Assembly (NCBI RefSeq): GCF_003605435.1 | Contig: NZ_QXQB01000001.1 | Location: forward strand, 1,054,001 to 1,118,000 | DNA length: 64,000 bases | From: Paenibacillus pinisoli | GTDB lineage: Bacteria > Bacillota > Bacilli > Paenibacillales > Paenibacillaceae | Direction: 5' to 3' | In this document: positions 36,547-47,174 of the stretch, piece by piece | Position numbering within the stretch: the first letter of the stretch is position 1 | Layout: each line of letters starts with the position of its first letter | Notes under the pieces: model-generated | Database searches by the model: none | What the model was told of the DNA's origin: nothing | The model's input: only the letters and a program-made list of their open reading frames with translations | Position numbers and translations under genes: made by a program

Positions 36547-36842
36547 TACTCTTGCTCCTCCAGCTCGCCGAGCAGCGTATTGAACGTCTCCTCGACCATG
36601 TTCCATTCTTCTTCGTCTTCAATCGTATACAGCTTCAGATCGTCGCCGTCTTCCTCGTAACGGAACGCATAGACTTCGTCTTCCTCATCGTCCGCGCCAA
36701 TAAGAGGCACAACCATCATATATTTCTGATCCGAATCATCTACCTCGAACTTCATAATGACTTCGAATTCTTCTTCGTTGCCTTCTTCATCCGGAATGTA
36801 AATGATTTCCGGCTCTTCGTACTGCATGTCGTCCTTTGTCAT
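36546..36842 (-). CDS. DUF1292 protein (YrzB-like)
   Basis: This protein of about 98 residues starts at ATG 36842 after AGGTGAGGG. It is highly acidic (EEGNEEEFEVIMKFEV, then EDEEEWNMVEETFNTLL). It sits between ruvX and its duplicate. The conserved ireB-ruvX-DUF1292 order suggests co-expression with these cell-cycle and wall genes, but its function is unknown. Confidence 0.9.
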   Translation of the reverse strand: MTKDDMQYEEPEIIYIPDEEGNEEEFEVIMKFEVDDSDQKYMMVVPLIGADDEEDEVYAFRYEEDGDDLKLYTIEDEEEWNMVEETFNTLLGELEEQE

Positions 36843-36850
36843 CGTTACCC

Positions 36851-37267
36851 TCACCTTTTCGTTTTAGAATCGAGATAATTTTGCAAGATGATCGTAGCGG
36901 CCATCTTGTCTATGACTAGCTTTCGCTTCTTCCGGCTGACGTCTGCTTCCAGGAGCGTTCGCTCGGCAGCTACCGTTGTCAGCCTTTCATCCCAAAGGTG
37001 AACTGGTAATTCCAGCTTCTGCCCAATCTGCTCGGCAAATGCGATGCAAATTTCGCCACGCGGGCCGACGGATCCGTTCATATTCTTCGGCAAACCGACC
37101 ACGATCTCGGATACTTCATGCTCCTTGGCCAGATCGGCTAACCGATCCAGCTCTCCTCCGTCGCGTCGTTTCTCCACGACTGTGATGCCCTGAGCCGTCC
37201 ATTGGAAGGCATCGCTGATGGCCACCCCAATATTGCGGTCCCCATAGTCCAGTCCCATTACTCTCAT
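36851..37267 (-). CDS. ruvX: Holliday junction resolvase-like protein / pre-16S rRNA nuclease RuvX (YqgF)
   Basis: This 138-residue RNase H-fold protein begins with MRVMGLDYGDRNIGVAISD, the characteristic DxGxxxIGxA motif. It also has VVGLPKNMNGSVGPR and the late acidic WDERLTTVAAE. It is the YqgF family, linked to 16S rRNA 5' end processing. Length and motifs are normal. Confidence 0.95.
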   Translation of the reverse strand: MRVMGLDYGDRNIGVAISDAFQWTAQGITVVEKRRDGGELDRLADLAKEHEVSEIVVGLPKNMNGSVGPRGEICIAFAEQIGQKLELPVHLWDERLTTVAAERTLLEADVSRKKRKLVIDKMAATIILQNYLDSKTKR

Positions 37268-37286
37268 CTAATTGTCCGGCTCCTTG

Positions 37287-37550
37287 TTATTGTTTCTTAT
37301 GCTGCAAGTAAAACCGGACCAACTCTTCAATCAATTCGTCGCGTTCCTTCTTGCGGATCAAACTTCTGGCGTTGTTGTGCCGCGGGATATACGCGGGATC
37401 TCCGGACAGCAAATACCCAACGATCTGGTTAATTGGATTATATTCCTTCTCCAGCAATGCTTCATGCACGCTAAGAAGAATATCTCCAGAAGAAGTCTCC
37501 ACCCCCTCCGCCTTCACGTTAAACTTCATTGTTTGGTCCATAGAACTCAT
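37287..37550 (-). CDS. ireB: IreB-family regulatory phosphoprotein
   Basis: This protein of about 87 residues contains [12 protein letters not shown] and the very conserved [27 protein letters not shown] place the start at ATG 37550 ([10 protein letters not shown]) because GAGGTG is close upstream and homologues start there. IreB is a substrate of the PASTA Ser/Thr kinase in related organisms, acting in envelope stress. Confidence 0.95.
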   Translation of the reverse strand: MSSMDQTMKFNVKAEGVETSSGDILLSVHEALLEKEYNPINQIVGYLLSGDPAYIPRHNNARSLIRKKERDELIEELVRFYLQHKKQ

Positions 37551-37602
37551 CAACAGCACCTCGCTTTCCAAAAAACCGTCAAAGGGACGTTGCCTAGCAC
37601 TA

Positions 37603-40236
37603 TCATATCACATTCGCTCGGTTAACAACCAGTTCTTCTGCAACTTTCAGCGCTTCATCCAGCTTGGTAATGTCCTTGCCGCCCGCCTGCGCCATATCTG
37701 GGCGACCGCCGCCGTTGCCGCCGCAAATAATGGCCGCTTCCTTGATGATCTGCCCGGCATGGAAGCCCTTCTTCACAAGGTCTGCGGACACCGCTGCCGC
37801 CAGGTTCACCTTGTCGTCCGCAACCGCGCCCAGGACGATGACGCTTGCGCCGAGCTTCGGCTTCAGCTCGTCCACGATGCCGCGCAGGGCATCCATCGAC
37901 GGCGCGTTCACCTTCGCGCACAATACCGTCACTTCGCCGGCCTTCACAGCCTTCGATTCCAGAGAGCCTGCTTCGATCCGGCTCAGCTTCGCTTGCAGCG
38001 ATTCATTCTCGCGGGACAGCTCTTTCAATTGCGCGTTCAAGCCTTCAATGCGCTTCGGCACGTCCGCTGCTCCGGACTTCAATAAGGCTGCCGATTGCTT
38101 AAGCAATTCCACTTGCTCTTCGTAATACGCATAAGCATGTCTTCCGGTTACAGCTTCTATACGGCGAACGCCGGAGCCGATGCCGCTCTCGCCAAGCAGC
38201 TTGAACAATCCGATCTGCGACGTGTTGCGAACGTGGCAGCCGCCGCACAGCTCAAGGCTGTAATCGCCAACGCGCACGACGCGTACGACATCGCCATATT
38301 TCTCGCCGAACAGAGCCATAGCGCCCATTGCTTTCGCTTCCGCCAGCGATTGGTTCGAGATGTCGACATCCGTGCCGAGCCAGATCTGCTCGTTCACTCT
38401 GCGTTCGATATCAGCCAGTTCCTCAGCTGTCACGCTGCCGAAGTGGGAGAAGTCAAAGCGCAGACGCTCGGTCTCGACCAGGGAACCCGCTTGATTGACG
38501 TGATCGCCCAGCACTTCCTTCAGCGCCTTGTGGAGCAAGTGTGTCGCGGTGTGATTCTTAATGATATCCTCGCGTGCGGCCTTGTCGATCGCCGCTTGCA
38601 CGCTCACGCCTGCTTTGACTGTGCCGGATGCAACCACTGCATGATGCACCGTCTGGCCATGAGGCGCCTTCGATACGTTCTCGACGCGCAGCTCGAAGCC
38701 GTCGCCCCTGATCGTGCCGCGGTCCGCAATCTGGCCGCCGCTCTCTGCATAGAAAGGCGTACGGTCAAGCAGGACCAGCACTCCGCTGCCTTCGCCCGCT
38801 TCCTCTACGAATGCGTCGCCCAGCACGATACCCTTAATCTGGGAGTCAGTTATCAGATCAGTATAGCCAACAAATTCGCTTTTATCCGTGTATTCGGACA
38901 GCGGTCCGCCTTGCACCTTCATGCTCTCCGTCTCGCGACGACCGCCGCGTCCGCGCTCGCGCTGCAGCTCCATCTCGGCGTCGAAGCCTTCGCGGTCGAC
39001 AGTCATGCCATGCTCCGCCGCGAAGTCTTCCGTCAGGTCGAACGGGAAGCCGTATGTGTCGTACAGGCGGAATGCGTCCACGCCTTGAATCACGCTGCTG
39101 TCAGCCGACTTGGCGTATGCCACGATGTCGGACAGCATAGCCAGGCCGTCGGACAGCGTCTCATGGAAACGCTCCTCTTCGGTGCGGATAACGCGCTCGA
39201 TGAATTCACGCTTCTCGACCACCTCCGGATAGTAGACGCCCATCACGTCGCCCACAACCGATGTAAGCTCATACAGGAACGGACGGTCAACGCCCAGCTT
39301 CTTGCCGTAGCGAACAGCGCGGCGAAGCAATCTGCGGATGATATAGCCGCGGCCCTCATTAGAAGGCATAACGCCGTCGCCTACGGAGAAGACCACTGTA
39401 CGGATATGGTCGGCGATGACTTTCAGCGCCACGTCCTGCTCTTCATTTGCTTTATAAGTTACGCTTGCGATTTCGCAAGTGCGGTCAATGATCGGACGGA
39501 ACAAGTCCGTATCGAAGTTCGAATCCACGTCTTGCAGAATGGAAGCGAAGCGCTCAAGGCCTGCGCCTGTATCGATGTTTTTGCTCGGCAGCGGCGTGTA
39601 GCTGCCGTCTTTGTTATGGTTGAACTGGGAGAATACGAGGTTCCATACTTCCAGGAAGCGCTCGTTCTCGCCGCCAGGCCAGCACTCCGGATCGGACAGG
39701 TCGCCGTACTTCTCGCCGCGATCGTAGAATATTTCTGTACACGGTCCGCACGGGCCTTCGCCGATATCCCAGAAGTTCTCCTCCAGCTTGTAGATGCGCT
39801 CCGCCGGCAGGCCGATCTTCTCGTTCCAGAAGCGGAATGCTTCCTCGTCCTCCGGATAGACGGTAACCGACAAGCGGTCCGGATCAAAGCCGATCCACTT
39901 CTTGTCCGTCAGGAACTCCCATGCCCATGTGATGACTTCTTCCTTGAAGTAATCGCCGATGGAGAAGTTGCCCAGCATCTCGAAGAATGTATGGTGGCGG
40001 CGCGTTTTGCCGACATTCTCGATATCGTTGGTACGGATGCACTTCTGCGAGTTGGCAATCCGCGGATTCTCCGGAATAACGCGGCCGTCAAAATATGGCT
40101 TCAGCGGCGCCATGCCCGCGTTGATCCACAACAGGGATGGATCGTTATGCGGCACCAGCGATGCGCTCGGCTCGATTTTATGCCCCTTTTCCTCAAAAAA
40201 CTGCAGCCACTTGGATCTGATTTCACTTGCTTTCAT
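37603..40236 (-). CDS. alaS: Alanyl-tRNA synthetase
   Basis: This 877-residue enzyme charges tRNA-Ala. The class II core has [16 protein letters not shown] and RRHHTFFEM. The editing domain has the zinc set NHTATHLLH and CGGCHV. The C-terminal DHHA1 domain ends in [15 protein letters not shown]. Length is normal. It is controlled by the T-box leader directly upstream. Confidence 0.98.
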   Translation of the reverse strand: MKASEIRSKWLQFFEEKGHKIEPSASLVPHNDPSLLWINAGMAPLKPYFDGRVIPENPRIANSQKCIRTNDIENVGKTRRHHTFFEMLGNFSIGDYFKEEVITWAWEFLTDKKWIGFDPDRLSVTVYPEDEEAFRFWNEKIGLPAERIYKLEENFWDIGEGPCGPCTEIFYDRGEKYGDLSDPECWPGGENERFLEVWNLVFSQFNHNKDGSYTPLPSKNIDTGAGLERFASILQDVDSNFDTDLFRPIIDRTCEIASVTYKANEEQDVALKVIADHIRTVVFSVGDGVMPSNEGRGYIIRRLLRRAVRYGKKLGVDRPFLYELTSVVGDVMGVYYPEVVEKREFIERVIRTEEERFHETLSDGLAMLSDIVAYAKSADSSVIQGVDAFRLYDTYGFPFDLTEDFAAEHGMTVDREGFDAEMELQRERGRGGRRETESMKVQGGPLSEYTDKSEFVGYTDLITDSQIKGIVLGDAFVEEAGEGSGVLVLLDRTPFYAESGGQIADRGTIRGDGFELRVENVSKAPHGQTVHHAVVASGTVKAGVSVQAAIDKAAREDIIKNHTATHLLHKALKEVLGDHVNQAGSLVETERLRFDFSHFGSVTAEELADIERRVNEQIWLGTDVDISNQSLAEAKAMGAMALFGEKYGDVVRVVRVGDYSLELCGGCHVRNTSQIGLFKLLGESGIGSGVRRIEAVTGRHAYAYYEEQVELLKQSAALLKSGAADVPKRIEGLNAQLKELSRENESLQAKLSRIEAGSLESKAVKAGEVTVLCAKVNAPSMDALRGIVDELKPKLGASVIVLGAVADDKVNLAAAVSADLVKKGFHAGQIIKEAAIICGGNGGGRPDMAQAGGKDITKLDEALKVAEELVVNRANVI

Positions 40237-40275
40237 CGACGATTGCCTCCTATATAGGTTCTAATTTCTGAAAAA

Positions 40276-40540
40276 ATAAAAAAGCCCCTGTCAATGACAG
40301 GGACGAATCGATATCGCGGTACCACCCTGGTTATCGCGCAGCATGCGCAATCTCCTTGAAGGACGATAACGGGTCCAGCCGGTGAAGTTCATCCACACTC
40401 CGAAACTAGCTTTCGGCCATTTACGCACATAAACGCTCTCTCAACCGACGCTTGCGCCGCATCACGGCAACAGCGAAGAAGCATTCTCTCTGGATGGCTA
40501 GGTATGGCTTACTCCATTTCATCATCGCGTTCGATATATA
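40276..40540 (-). promoter_or_regulatory. T-box riboswitch of alaS
   Basis: On the minus strand the universally conserved T-box core GGGTGGTACCGCG (40315-40327) precedes a terminator (CCCTGTCA / TGACAGGG, 40286-40302) with a long T-run. Upstream is a stem I region with AGTA and a GNTG-type loop. A GCT triplet at about 40480-40482 is a candidate alanine specifier. Uncharged tRNA-Ala should stabilise the antiterminator and allow alaS transcription. Confidence 0.93.
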
Positions 40541-40546
40541 CGACAA

Positions 40547-40575
40547 ATTATAACTTTGCCCCATCAGGCTGTCAA
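40547..40575 (-). promoter_or_regulatory. alaS promoter
   Basis: A perfect consensus TTGACA (40570-40575), 17 bp, TATAAT (40547-40552) on the minus strand. The -35 box overlaps the last codons of the upstream AI-2E gene. Confidence 0.9.
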
Positions 40576-41642
40576 ATAATCTTTCGGCGCACGTAATAGG
40601 CGAACATATGCTGAACAATGACCTTGCAGGCGGCGAAGATCGGCACAGCCAATATCATGCCCACAATGCCTGCTATCTCCCCGCCTACCAACAAGGCGAA
40701 GATAATAAGCAGCGGGTGCAGATGAAGAGTTCTGCCGACCACCTGCGGCGAGATCACATTGCCCTCGAGAATTTGGCAGGCCGTATTCACAATCGCTACA
40801 AGAATCATCATTTTCAGCGAGACGGTCGATGCCATTAGCAGGGCTGGCGCAGCGCCGAAGAAAGGCCCCAGATACGGGATCACGTTCGTAATCGCCACAA
40901 TGCTGGCCAGAAGCAGTGCATAAGGCATGCCGATGAACAGATAACCGGCATAAGCCAGGATGCCGACAATCAGGCAGACGAGGAATTGGCCCCTAATATA
41001 GCTGCCCAGCGCGTGATCGATGTCTTTCATGAGCCGGACTGTGTTCTTCCGGTGCGACTTCGGCACATACGTAATGACCGTACGCTCGAAGACGTCGAAG
41101 TCCTTCAATATATAGAAGGCCAGGAACGGAATAATGAACGCGATAAATACCGCATTCAGCATTTCCCCGATATTGTTCACAAGATGCAGAAGCGAATCCG
41201 ACACCCGCTTCTCGATGCTGATCAGCGCCTTGTTCACCCCGTCGCGGAAGCTCTCCGGCAGGATTGACGTATTGTTGATATCGGTGACGAGGCTTTGCGC
41301 CCGCATGGACAGCTCTGGCAGATGACGGTTCAACTCCTGGATCTGATTCACGAACATCGGAATCATATTGACAAGCAGCACCGTCACGACCGCGCAAAAT
41401 ACCGCATAAATAAGCAGCACCGCAATCGTCCGCGGCACCTTCCGCTCATGCAGCAGCGTTACAATCGGATTAAGCACATAGGAGATAATCATCGCAATAA
41501 TAAAAGGCCCAAGCACGGCTTTCAGAAAGTCATAAATAGAGACGATCAGCGGCTTTAGCTGCAGCAGAAAATAGATTGCCACCAAACTCAATATCAAATA
41601 AACGAGCCATACGAACAACCGGTTTTTTGTGAATCGCTCCAC
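40572..41642 (-). CDS. AI-2E family transporter (YrrI-like)
   Basis: This protein of about 356 residues has about eight membrane segments, an amphipathic middle region, and a C-terminal segment with IVAITNVIPYLGPFFGAAPALL and GGEIAGIVGMILAVPIFAA, matching B. subtilis YrrI at the same position next to alaS. I prefer GTG 41642 (reading MERFTKNRLF); the open frame runs upstream to 41768, but that part crosses a terminator. The transported substrate is unknown. It is a distant paralogue of the protein at 20872-22038. Confidence 0.9.
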   Translation of the reverse strand: MERFTKNRLFVWLVYLILSLVAIYFLLQLKPLIVSIYDFLKAVLGPFIIAMIISYVLNPIVTLLHERKVPRTIAVLLIYAVFCAVVTVLLVNMIPMFVNQIQELNRHLPELSMRAQSLVTDINNTSILPESFRDGVNKALISIEKRVSDSLLHLVNNIGEMLNAVFIAFIIPFLAFYILKDFDVFERTVITYVPKSHRKNTVRLMKDIDHALGSYIRGQFLVCLIVGILAYAGYLFIGMPYALLLASIVAITNVIPYLGPFFGAAPALLMASTVSLKMMILVAIVNTACQILEGNVISPQVVGRTLHLHPLLIIFALLVGGEIAGIVGMILAVPIFAACKVIVQHMFAYYVRRKII

Positions 41643-41753
41643 CTCTTGCACCCCCGAACATCCCGTGCGCAGCTGTCCTTGCCGTATCCTGGCAAAGGAA
41701 CTCTTATGTTGTTCAGTATATGTACAAGTCTTGCCAATCATCCTTGGAATGCA

Positions 41754-41779
41754 AAAAAAGACGGCCATCCGGCCGTCCC
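41754..41779 (-). terminator. Terminator of the cysteine desulfurase operon
   Basis: GACGGCC-AT-CCGGCCGTC forms a tight stem followed on the minus strand by seven T. It lies about 30 bp after the zinc-ribbon gene. Confidence 0.85.
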
Positions 41780-41808
41780 TGTAGTTGTAATTATGATACG
41801 CTTGCGCG

Positions 41809-42021
41809 TTAATTGACGTGAATTTCTTGCGACGCGATATCGTCCTCGAAGAATAGATCGTCGAGCGAGCTCAGCGTGCCGTCCTCTTCCACTTGATAGA
41901 CGGACATCTTCTCTCCGTTCACCGTCAGTTCAATAAAGCAGCCCCAGCAGTAGAACTGGTGGGAACCAATCTTGCCGATATCTTTCGAATTGCAATTCGG
42001 ACATCTCAGCATATTCATCAT
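41809..42021 (-). CDS. Small zinc-ribbon protein
   Basis: This protein of about 70 residues has two CXXC-type pairs, CPNCNS and CWGCF, in MLRCPNCNSKDIGKIGSH and FYCWGCFIELTV, followed by an acidic C-terminus. It should bind one zinc ion. ATG 42021 fits GGGAGA; an ATG two codons earlier is possible. It is the last gene of the cysteine desulfurase - PRC-barrel operon. Function is unknown. Confidence 0.85.
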   Translation of the reverse strand: MMNMLRCPNCNSKDIGKIGSHQFYCWGCFIELTVNGEKMSVYQVEEDGTLSSLDDLFFEDDIASQEIHVN

Positions 42022-42033
42022 ACACATTTCTCC

Positions 42034-42570
42034 CTATCCTCTGAAATTGGAAGCTGCGACAGGCTCCAATTCCGCTTCACTGACAGCAGGAACGATAATC
42101 GCGTCTTCCCCGAGCAACACCATATCCGGATCGCTCGGCGCTTTTAGCCACTTACGCCCCTCCATCAGATCCGAAACAAAACCGTCAGTAAGCTCATAGC
42201 CTACTATCTGTGTACCCTGCAAAGGGTAAAAATAAACATCCGACAGTAAACCTAATTGATCGCCATGCACCGTTACAACCGGCATATTCTTCAATTTCAC
42301 AACTCCGGTGTAAAACGCGCGGCTTACTTTCTTGGGCTTCATCGACTTGACGGCATCTTCGCTTGCGATAATGACAACATCCTCCCCGCAGGTAAGCACG
42401 TCGCTCCATGCCACAATGCGGACCTTCGCCGCAAACCATTTGCCGTATTCCAGCACGACCCCGTTCAGCTTCCAGTTCTCGTCGAACCAGCAGTCCTTCA
42501 CGGTTCCTACTCGCTTGCCGGAATGTATGACAATGACCGGAAGCCCGATCAGCTGTTGAAGTTTGATCAC
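42034..42570 (-). CDS. PRC-barrel domain protein (YrrD-like)
   Basis: This 178-residue protein seems to have two PRC-barrel repeats: the first from LIGLPVIVIHSGKRVGTVKDCWFDE, the second from MPVVTVHGDQLGLLSDVYFYP. PRC-barrel proteins bind RNA or other macromolecules. B. subtilis YrrD sits at the same place. The start is GTG 42570, with AGGAGG about 12 bases upstream. Confidence 0.9.
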   Translation of the reverse strand: MIKLQQLIGLPVIVIHSGKRVGTVKDCWFDENWKLNGVVLEYGKWFAAKVRIVAWSDVLTCGEDVVIIASEDAVKSMKPKKVSRAFYTGVVKLKNMPVVTVHGDQLGLLSDVYFYPLQGTQIVGYELTDGFVSDLMEGRKWLKAPSDPDMVLLGEDAIIVPAVSEAELEPVAASNFRG

Positions 42571-42591
42571 TTTGGCCGGAAGCCTCCTAAC

Positions 42592-43743
42592 CTAGCTCCG
42601 TATCCGCCTCACGATACCCGCGACAATCGGAGCGGCTTCTTGAAGTTCCTCCAAAGTATTCCCCAACCCGAAGCTAAATCTTACAGCGGAATCCAATCTT
42701 TCCGGCGAAATGCCCATCGCTCTCAGCACATGGGACTTCTCCAGCGAACCGGATGTGCAAGCTGAGCCGCTTGCCGCTGCAATGCCTGCCATATCGAGAT
42801 TCATCAGCATCGACTCCGTATGGGCACCGATAAAGCTTATATTCACAATATGGGGCACGCTGTCGCCGGGGTCGCCATTGACGATGACGGTATCCCTTGA
42901 CAATTCGCCTATCATCAGCTCTACCCATTCTTTACGAAGCTTGTCCAAAAAAGGTTGCTTTTTTTTCATTTCGTTCACACAAATGTCAACAGCTTTGGCG
43001 AATCCGGCAATTCCGGCTATATTTTCCGTGCCTGCACGGCGTTTCCGCTCCTGCGAGCCGCCGTATTGCAGAGGATCAAACGGCGCTCCGGCAGCCGCAT
43101 ACAGGGCTCCGACTCCTTGCGGCCCATTGATCTTATGCGCAGAGAAGCTCATAAAGTCGATTGGAAGCTCCGACAAGAGGTATTCTGTCGTGCCGAAGGA
43201 CTGCACAGCGTCAACATGGAATAAAGCGCCGCCAGCATGCGCGACTTCGCCGATCGCTGCAATCGGCTGCAGCGTGCCGACCTCGTTGTTGCCGTGCATG
43301 ATGCTTACAAGGGCCGTATCCGGCCTCATCGCTTCTTTCACTTGCTCCGCATGAACGCGCCCCTGCTCGTCCACAGGCAGCACAGTCAGCTCGAAGCCTT
43401 CCTCCCTCGCAAGCCACTCCACTGTATGAAGGACGGCATGATGCTCCGCCGCTGAAGTAATCAAGTGGTTTTTGCCGCGCTTGCGCTGCGCCCTTGCCCC
43501 GCCGATCAAGGCGAGATTGTCGCTCTCCGTCCCCCCGGAAGTGAACAGCAGCTCCCCGGGCTTGCAGCCAACCGCCGCCGAAATCAGATCACGCGCACGG
43601 CTGAGCTCTCCCTTGGCTGCTCGTCCGTACGCGTGCATGCTCGAAGCATTGCCTGCGGCCCCTTGCATCAGCCCGACCATCGTCTTCACGACCTCTGGAT
43701 GCATTGGCGTTGTTGCGGCATGATCAAAATAGTATGTGCCCAT
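42592..43743 (-). CDS. iscS: Cysteine desulfurase (IscS/NifS family)
   Basis: This protein of about 383 residues is PLP-dependent and takes sulfur from cysteine. It begins YYFDHAATTPMHPEVV. The PLP lysine is in SFSAHKINGPQGVGALY and the catalytic cysteine in GSACTSGSLEKSHVL. In B. subtilis the corresponding gene (yrvO) feeds sulfur to MnmA for tRNA 2-thiouridine. Here mnmA lies about 2.3 kb away, on the opposite strand. The start is ATG 43743 after AAGGGTG. Confidence 0.95.
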   Translation of the reverse strand: MGTYYFDHAATTPMHPEVVKTMVGLMQGAAGNASSMHAYGRAAKGELSRARDLISAAVGCKPGELLFTSGGTESDNLALIGGARAQRKRGKNHLITSAAEHHAVLHTVEWLAREEGFELTVLPVDEQGRVHAEQVKEAMRPDTALVSIMHGNNEVGTLQPIAAIGEVAHAGGALFHVDAVQSFGTTEYLLSELPIDFMSFSAHKINGPQGVGALYAAAGAPFDPLQYGGSQERKRRAGTENIAGIAGFAKAVDICVNEMKKKQPFLDKLRKEWVELMIGELSRDTVIVNGDPGDSVPHIVNISFIGAHTESMLMNLDMAGIAAASGSACTSGSLEKSHVLRAMGISPERLDSAVRFSFGLGNTLEELQEAAPIVAGIVRRIRS

Positions 43744-43835
43744 CAAATGTCACCCTTATAGTAGATGCTTCAAAAGCTCCAGCCCCTCGGGACGAGCTCT
43801 TCAAACCTCGTTTTTTTTCGCTTAACCTGCAGTTT

Positions 43836-43864
43836 TATCTAGAAAAGTATAACACATTCGTCAA
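43836..43864 (-). promoter_or_regulatory. Promoter of the cysteine desulfurase operon
   Basis: On the minus strand TTGACG (43859-43864) and TAGATA (43836-43841) are 17 bp apart, about 95 bp before the start codon. Confidence 0.6.
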
Positions 43865-43934
43865 GACCCACCTATCGTACAAATTGCGCAACTATCGCGC
43901 GTTTTAAGGCGTTTTATAGGCAGGAGGTATTATC

Positions 43935-44996
43935 ATGAAAAATTGGATATTTTTATTGACATTTTTCGCATGGGCTGCTGTACTTCAGGCATGCGACTCC
44001 GCTCCTGCCGAGCCCTTCCGGCAAGTCGTGCAATCCGAATATACAGGACTGGTCGCCAAGGTAGACAAGAGTGAGCTTATCCAATTGGCAGATGTCATCT
44101 TAAGAGGTATTGTTACCGCCCATCGCCCCGAATACGACAGCGACTCTATGCCAGTAACCGATACCGATATTGAGGTTCTGGAAGTATTCAAAGGCAAACC
44201 CGAAGATGTTGTCGCCGTCCGGACAAAGGGAAGAAATCCTTATCGGGCTCTCTTCGACGGCAGACTGTCCGGCTATCTGCCAGGCGATGAAGTGATTCTC
44301 TTCCTGAATCACCGATATGCCAATCCGCCTGACAAGGACGACCTGGGTTACTACGTAGTAGGAGTTGATCAGGGCGCTTTTCTGATCGAAACACGAAATT
44401 CAAGAAAATTCATGAACAATAAGGCGAACAATGAGTATGGCTTCACCTACGATGAATTCAATCAGCAGCTGCATGAAACCATGGCCGCAGCTGAACCTGA
44501 GCGGACGCTGACAACTATATTAATAACAAAAGTAGATAAGCATGGGCTGGAAAGAACGGCCAATGTCATCCTGAGAGGCAAGGTTCTCTCGCAGACACCT
44601 GACCATGATAGCTATGTTAACCCTGTCACCGATACGGTAGTAGGGGTCCTCGAAGTGTACAGAGGCGAGCCGAAGGAAGACATAATCGTTCGTACACCGG
44701 GTCTATCCCAATATACAAGGGCGAAGCTTCGTGAAGAAGGACTGGGCGCCTACGAGGCCGACGATGAAGTGATCCTCTTCCTCACCGATCAGAAGGGAGA
44801 ACGGCCGGATAAGGATGAGTTCGACTATTTTGTGGTCGGGATGGGGCAAGGTGCGTTCCTATTAGAAAAGCACAAGGGCAAAAAGCAGATAGTAAGCAAA
44901 GCAAATGAGGAGTATGGCTTTACGTATAAATCCTTTAAAAAACAATTAAAGCAGTTAGAGAAGGAAAATCGGGAAGCATCCCCTTCAAAAGAATAG
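43935..44996 (+). CDS. Lipoprotein with two copies of an unknown domain of about 150 residues
   Basis: This 353-residue protein has a lipoprotein signal (FFAWAAVLQAC). The mature part is an internal duplication. Copy 1 (about 45-190) contains ADVILRGIV, VTDTDIEVLEVFKGKPED, GDEVILFLNH and EYGFTYDEFNQQL. Copy 2 (about 200-345) contains ANVILRGKV, VTDTVVGVLEVYRGEPKED, DDEVILFLTD and EYGFTYKSFKKQL. The domain resembles surface proteins with no known function. CAGGAGG precedes the ATG. It is inserted on the opposite strand between the cysteine desulfurase and cymR genes. Confidence 0.85.
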   Translation: MKNWIFLLTFFAWAAVLQACDSAPAEPFRQVVQSEYTGLVAKVDKSELIQLADVILRGIVTAHRPEYDSDSMPVTDTDIEVLEVFKGKPEDVVAVRTKGRNPYRALFDGRLSGYLPGDEVILFLNHRYANPPDKDDLGYYVVGVDQGAFLIETRNSRKFMNNKANNEYGFTYDEFNQQLHETMAAAEPERTLTTILITKVDKHGLERTANVILRGKVLSQTPDHDSYVNPVTDTVVGVLEVYRGEPKEDIIVRTPGLSQYTRAKLREEGLGAYEADDEVILFLTDQKGERPDKDEFDYFVVGMGQGAFLLEKHKGKKQIVSKANEEYGFTYKSFKKQLKQLEKENREASPSKE

Positions 44997-45112
44997 CCAA
45001 AAGTATCTGAATCTGCGGATCATTTTTTAGAAAAAGAAAGCAGAACAAAAACAGCCTGCTCTGAAACACTATTCAAGTGCAGTATACTGTATTAGCAGAG
45101 GAGGAAATACAA

Positions 45113-45358
45113 ATGTTTACATACAATGAGATCGTAGATTTTTTAGAATTCGGCCATGAAATTGAGTTTAATTACTTAGGCAAAGATTATTCTATTACGC
45201 AATCAGTAGAAGGCTGGTACTTTACCGATGCTGATGATTATTTGAATGCTATTTGTTATGAAGCCATTGAGAATTTAATACAGCAAGTTCGGATTGGGGA
45301 TGCAACACTTCAAAATGTTTTTGAATCAGGTAAGGTTAAAGATATCTATATTTTCTAA
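45113..45358 (+). CDS. Small hypothetical protein
   Basis: This 81-residue acidic protein begins MFTYNEIVDFLEFGHEIEFN and includes YLGKDYSITQSVEGWYF and CYEAIENLIQQVRI. GAGGAGGAAA precedes ATG 45113; an upstream ATG at 45077 has no site. The A+T-rich composition differs from its neighbours, suggesting recent acquisition. It looks like the small orphan or immunity-like proteins common in Bacilli. No function is assigned. Confidence 0.75.
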   Translation: MFTYNEIVDFLEFGHEIEFNYLGKDYSITQSVEGWYFTDADDYLNAICYEAIENLIQQVRIGDATLQNVFESGKVKDIYIF

Positions 45359-45364
45359 ATCAAT

Positions 45365-45395
45365 AGCCCGCCAACCTTAAGGTTAGCGGGCTTTG
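45365..45395 (+). terminator. Terminator after the small hypothetical gene
   Basis: AGCCCGC / GCGGGCT (45365-45371 and 45386-45392) with an inner AACC/GGTT extension and a short T exit, a few bases after the stop codon. It may also serve the convergent cymR gene. Confidence 0.75.
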
Positions 45396-45426
45396 GTCAT
45401 TGCTTAGGGCATACGCGCCAAATTGC

Positions 45427-45846
45427 CTAGATATAAAACATGTAGCTATCCTTCGCTTCTTCTTCCTTGTAAGCGATTAAGTTTTCCAGCGTGGTGGAAT
45501 CCAGCACCTCGGCGATGCTGTCGCGGATGCGCAGCCACAGATGGCGCTTTGCCGGATCATCCTCTTCCGTAAAGTCTACCGGAGAGATCGGGCCCTCCAG
45601 AATGCGGATAATATCGCCGGAAGTAATCTGCGCCGGGTCCTTGGACAGGATATACCCGCCGTATGCGCCTCTAATGCTCTTCACCAATCCTGCGTTGCGA
45701 AGCGGAGCCACCAATTGCTCCAGGTAATGCTCGGACAATGAATTGCGCTCGGCAATGCTCTTCAGCGAAATTGGGCCTTCTCCGAATTTTGCTGCCAGTT
45801 CCATCATAATCGTAAGACCGTAACGTCCTTTAGTCGATATCTTCAA
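45427..45846 (-). CDS. cymR: Rrf2-family regulator CymR
   Basis: This 139-residue protein has the Rrf2 start MKISTKGRYGLTIMMELA, helix-turn-helix ISLKSIAERNSLSEHYLEQLVAPL and wing RGAYGGYILSK. The three cysteines of the iron-sulfur IscR type are absent, as in B. subtilis CymR, the master repressor of cysteine metabolism that works with CysK. It lies at its usual place near cysteine desulfurase but is separated by the inserted genes. Confidence 0.93.
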   Translation of the reverse strand: MKISTKGRYGLTIMMELAAKFGEGPISLKSIAERNSLSEHYLEQLVAPLRNAGLVKSIRGAYGGYILSKDPAQITSGDIIRILEGPISPVDFTEEDDPAKRHLWLRIRDSIAEVLDSTTLENLIAYKEEEAKDSYMFYI

Positions 45847-45936
45847 GGTAGCACCTCACTTTAATCACTGTAATCCTATTATCCTTATATGGTAACATAT
45901 TGGACACCCCTCGTGTCAAAAAAGCCCCACTTCTTC

Positions 45937-45965
45937 ATGAAAACTTTTTTAGCATATGATACAAT
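45937..45965 (+). promoter_or_regulatory. mnmA promoter
   Basis: ATGAAA (45937-45942), 17 bp, TACAAT (45960-45965), 34 bp before the mnmA start. Confidence 0.5.
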
Positions 45966-45999
45966 GATGAAAGTTTCAAGAGACAAGGTGGTGGCATAG

Positions 46000-47127
<1,128 letters not shown>

Positions 47128-47132
47128 CAAAG

Positions 47133-47174
47133 AAGGGCTCAATCGAGGAGGTCACACGCTCCCATTGAGCCCTT
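47133..47174. terminator. Bidirectional terminator at the mnmA / CNNM convergence
   Basis: An 11-bp perfect stem AAGGGCTCAAT / ATTGAGCCCTT with T-runs outside. It overlaps the last codons of the minus-strand gene. Confidence 0.8.

Noticed and set aside
38095..40257. 720-codon open frame antisense to alaS
   Set aside because: A by-product of G+C-rich codon phasing opposite a confidently identified gene; no ribosome binding site and no recognisable domains. Similar antisense frames at 32776-34860, 17848-19086 and 46009-47142 were dropped for the same reason.
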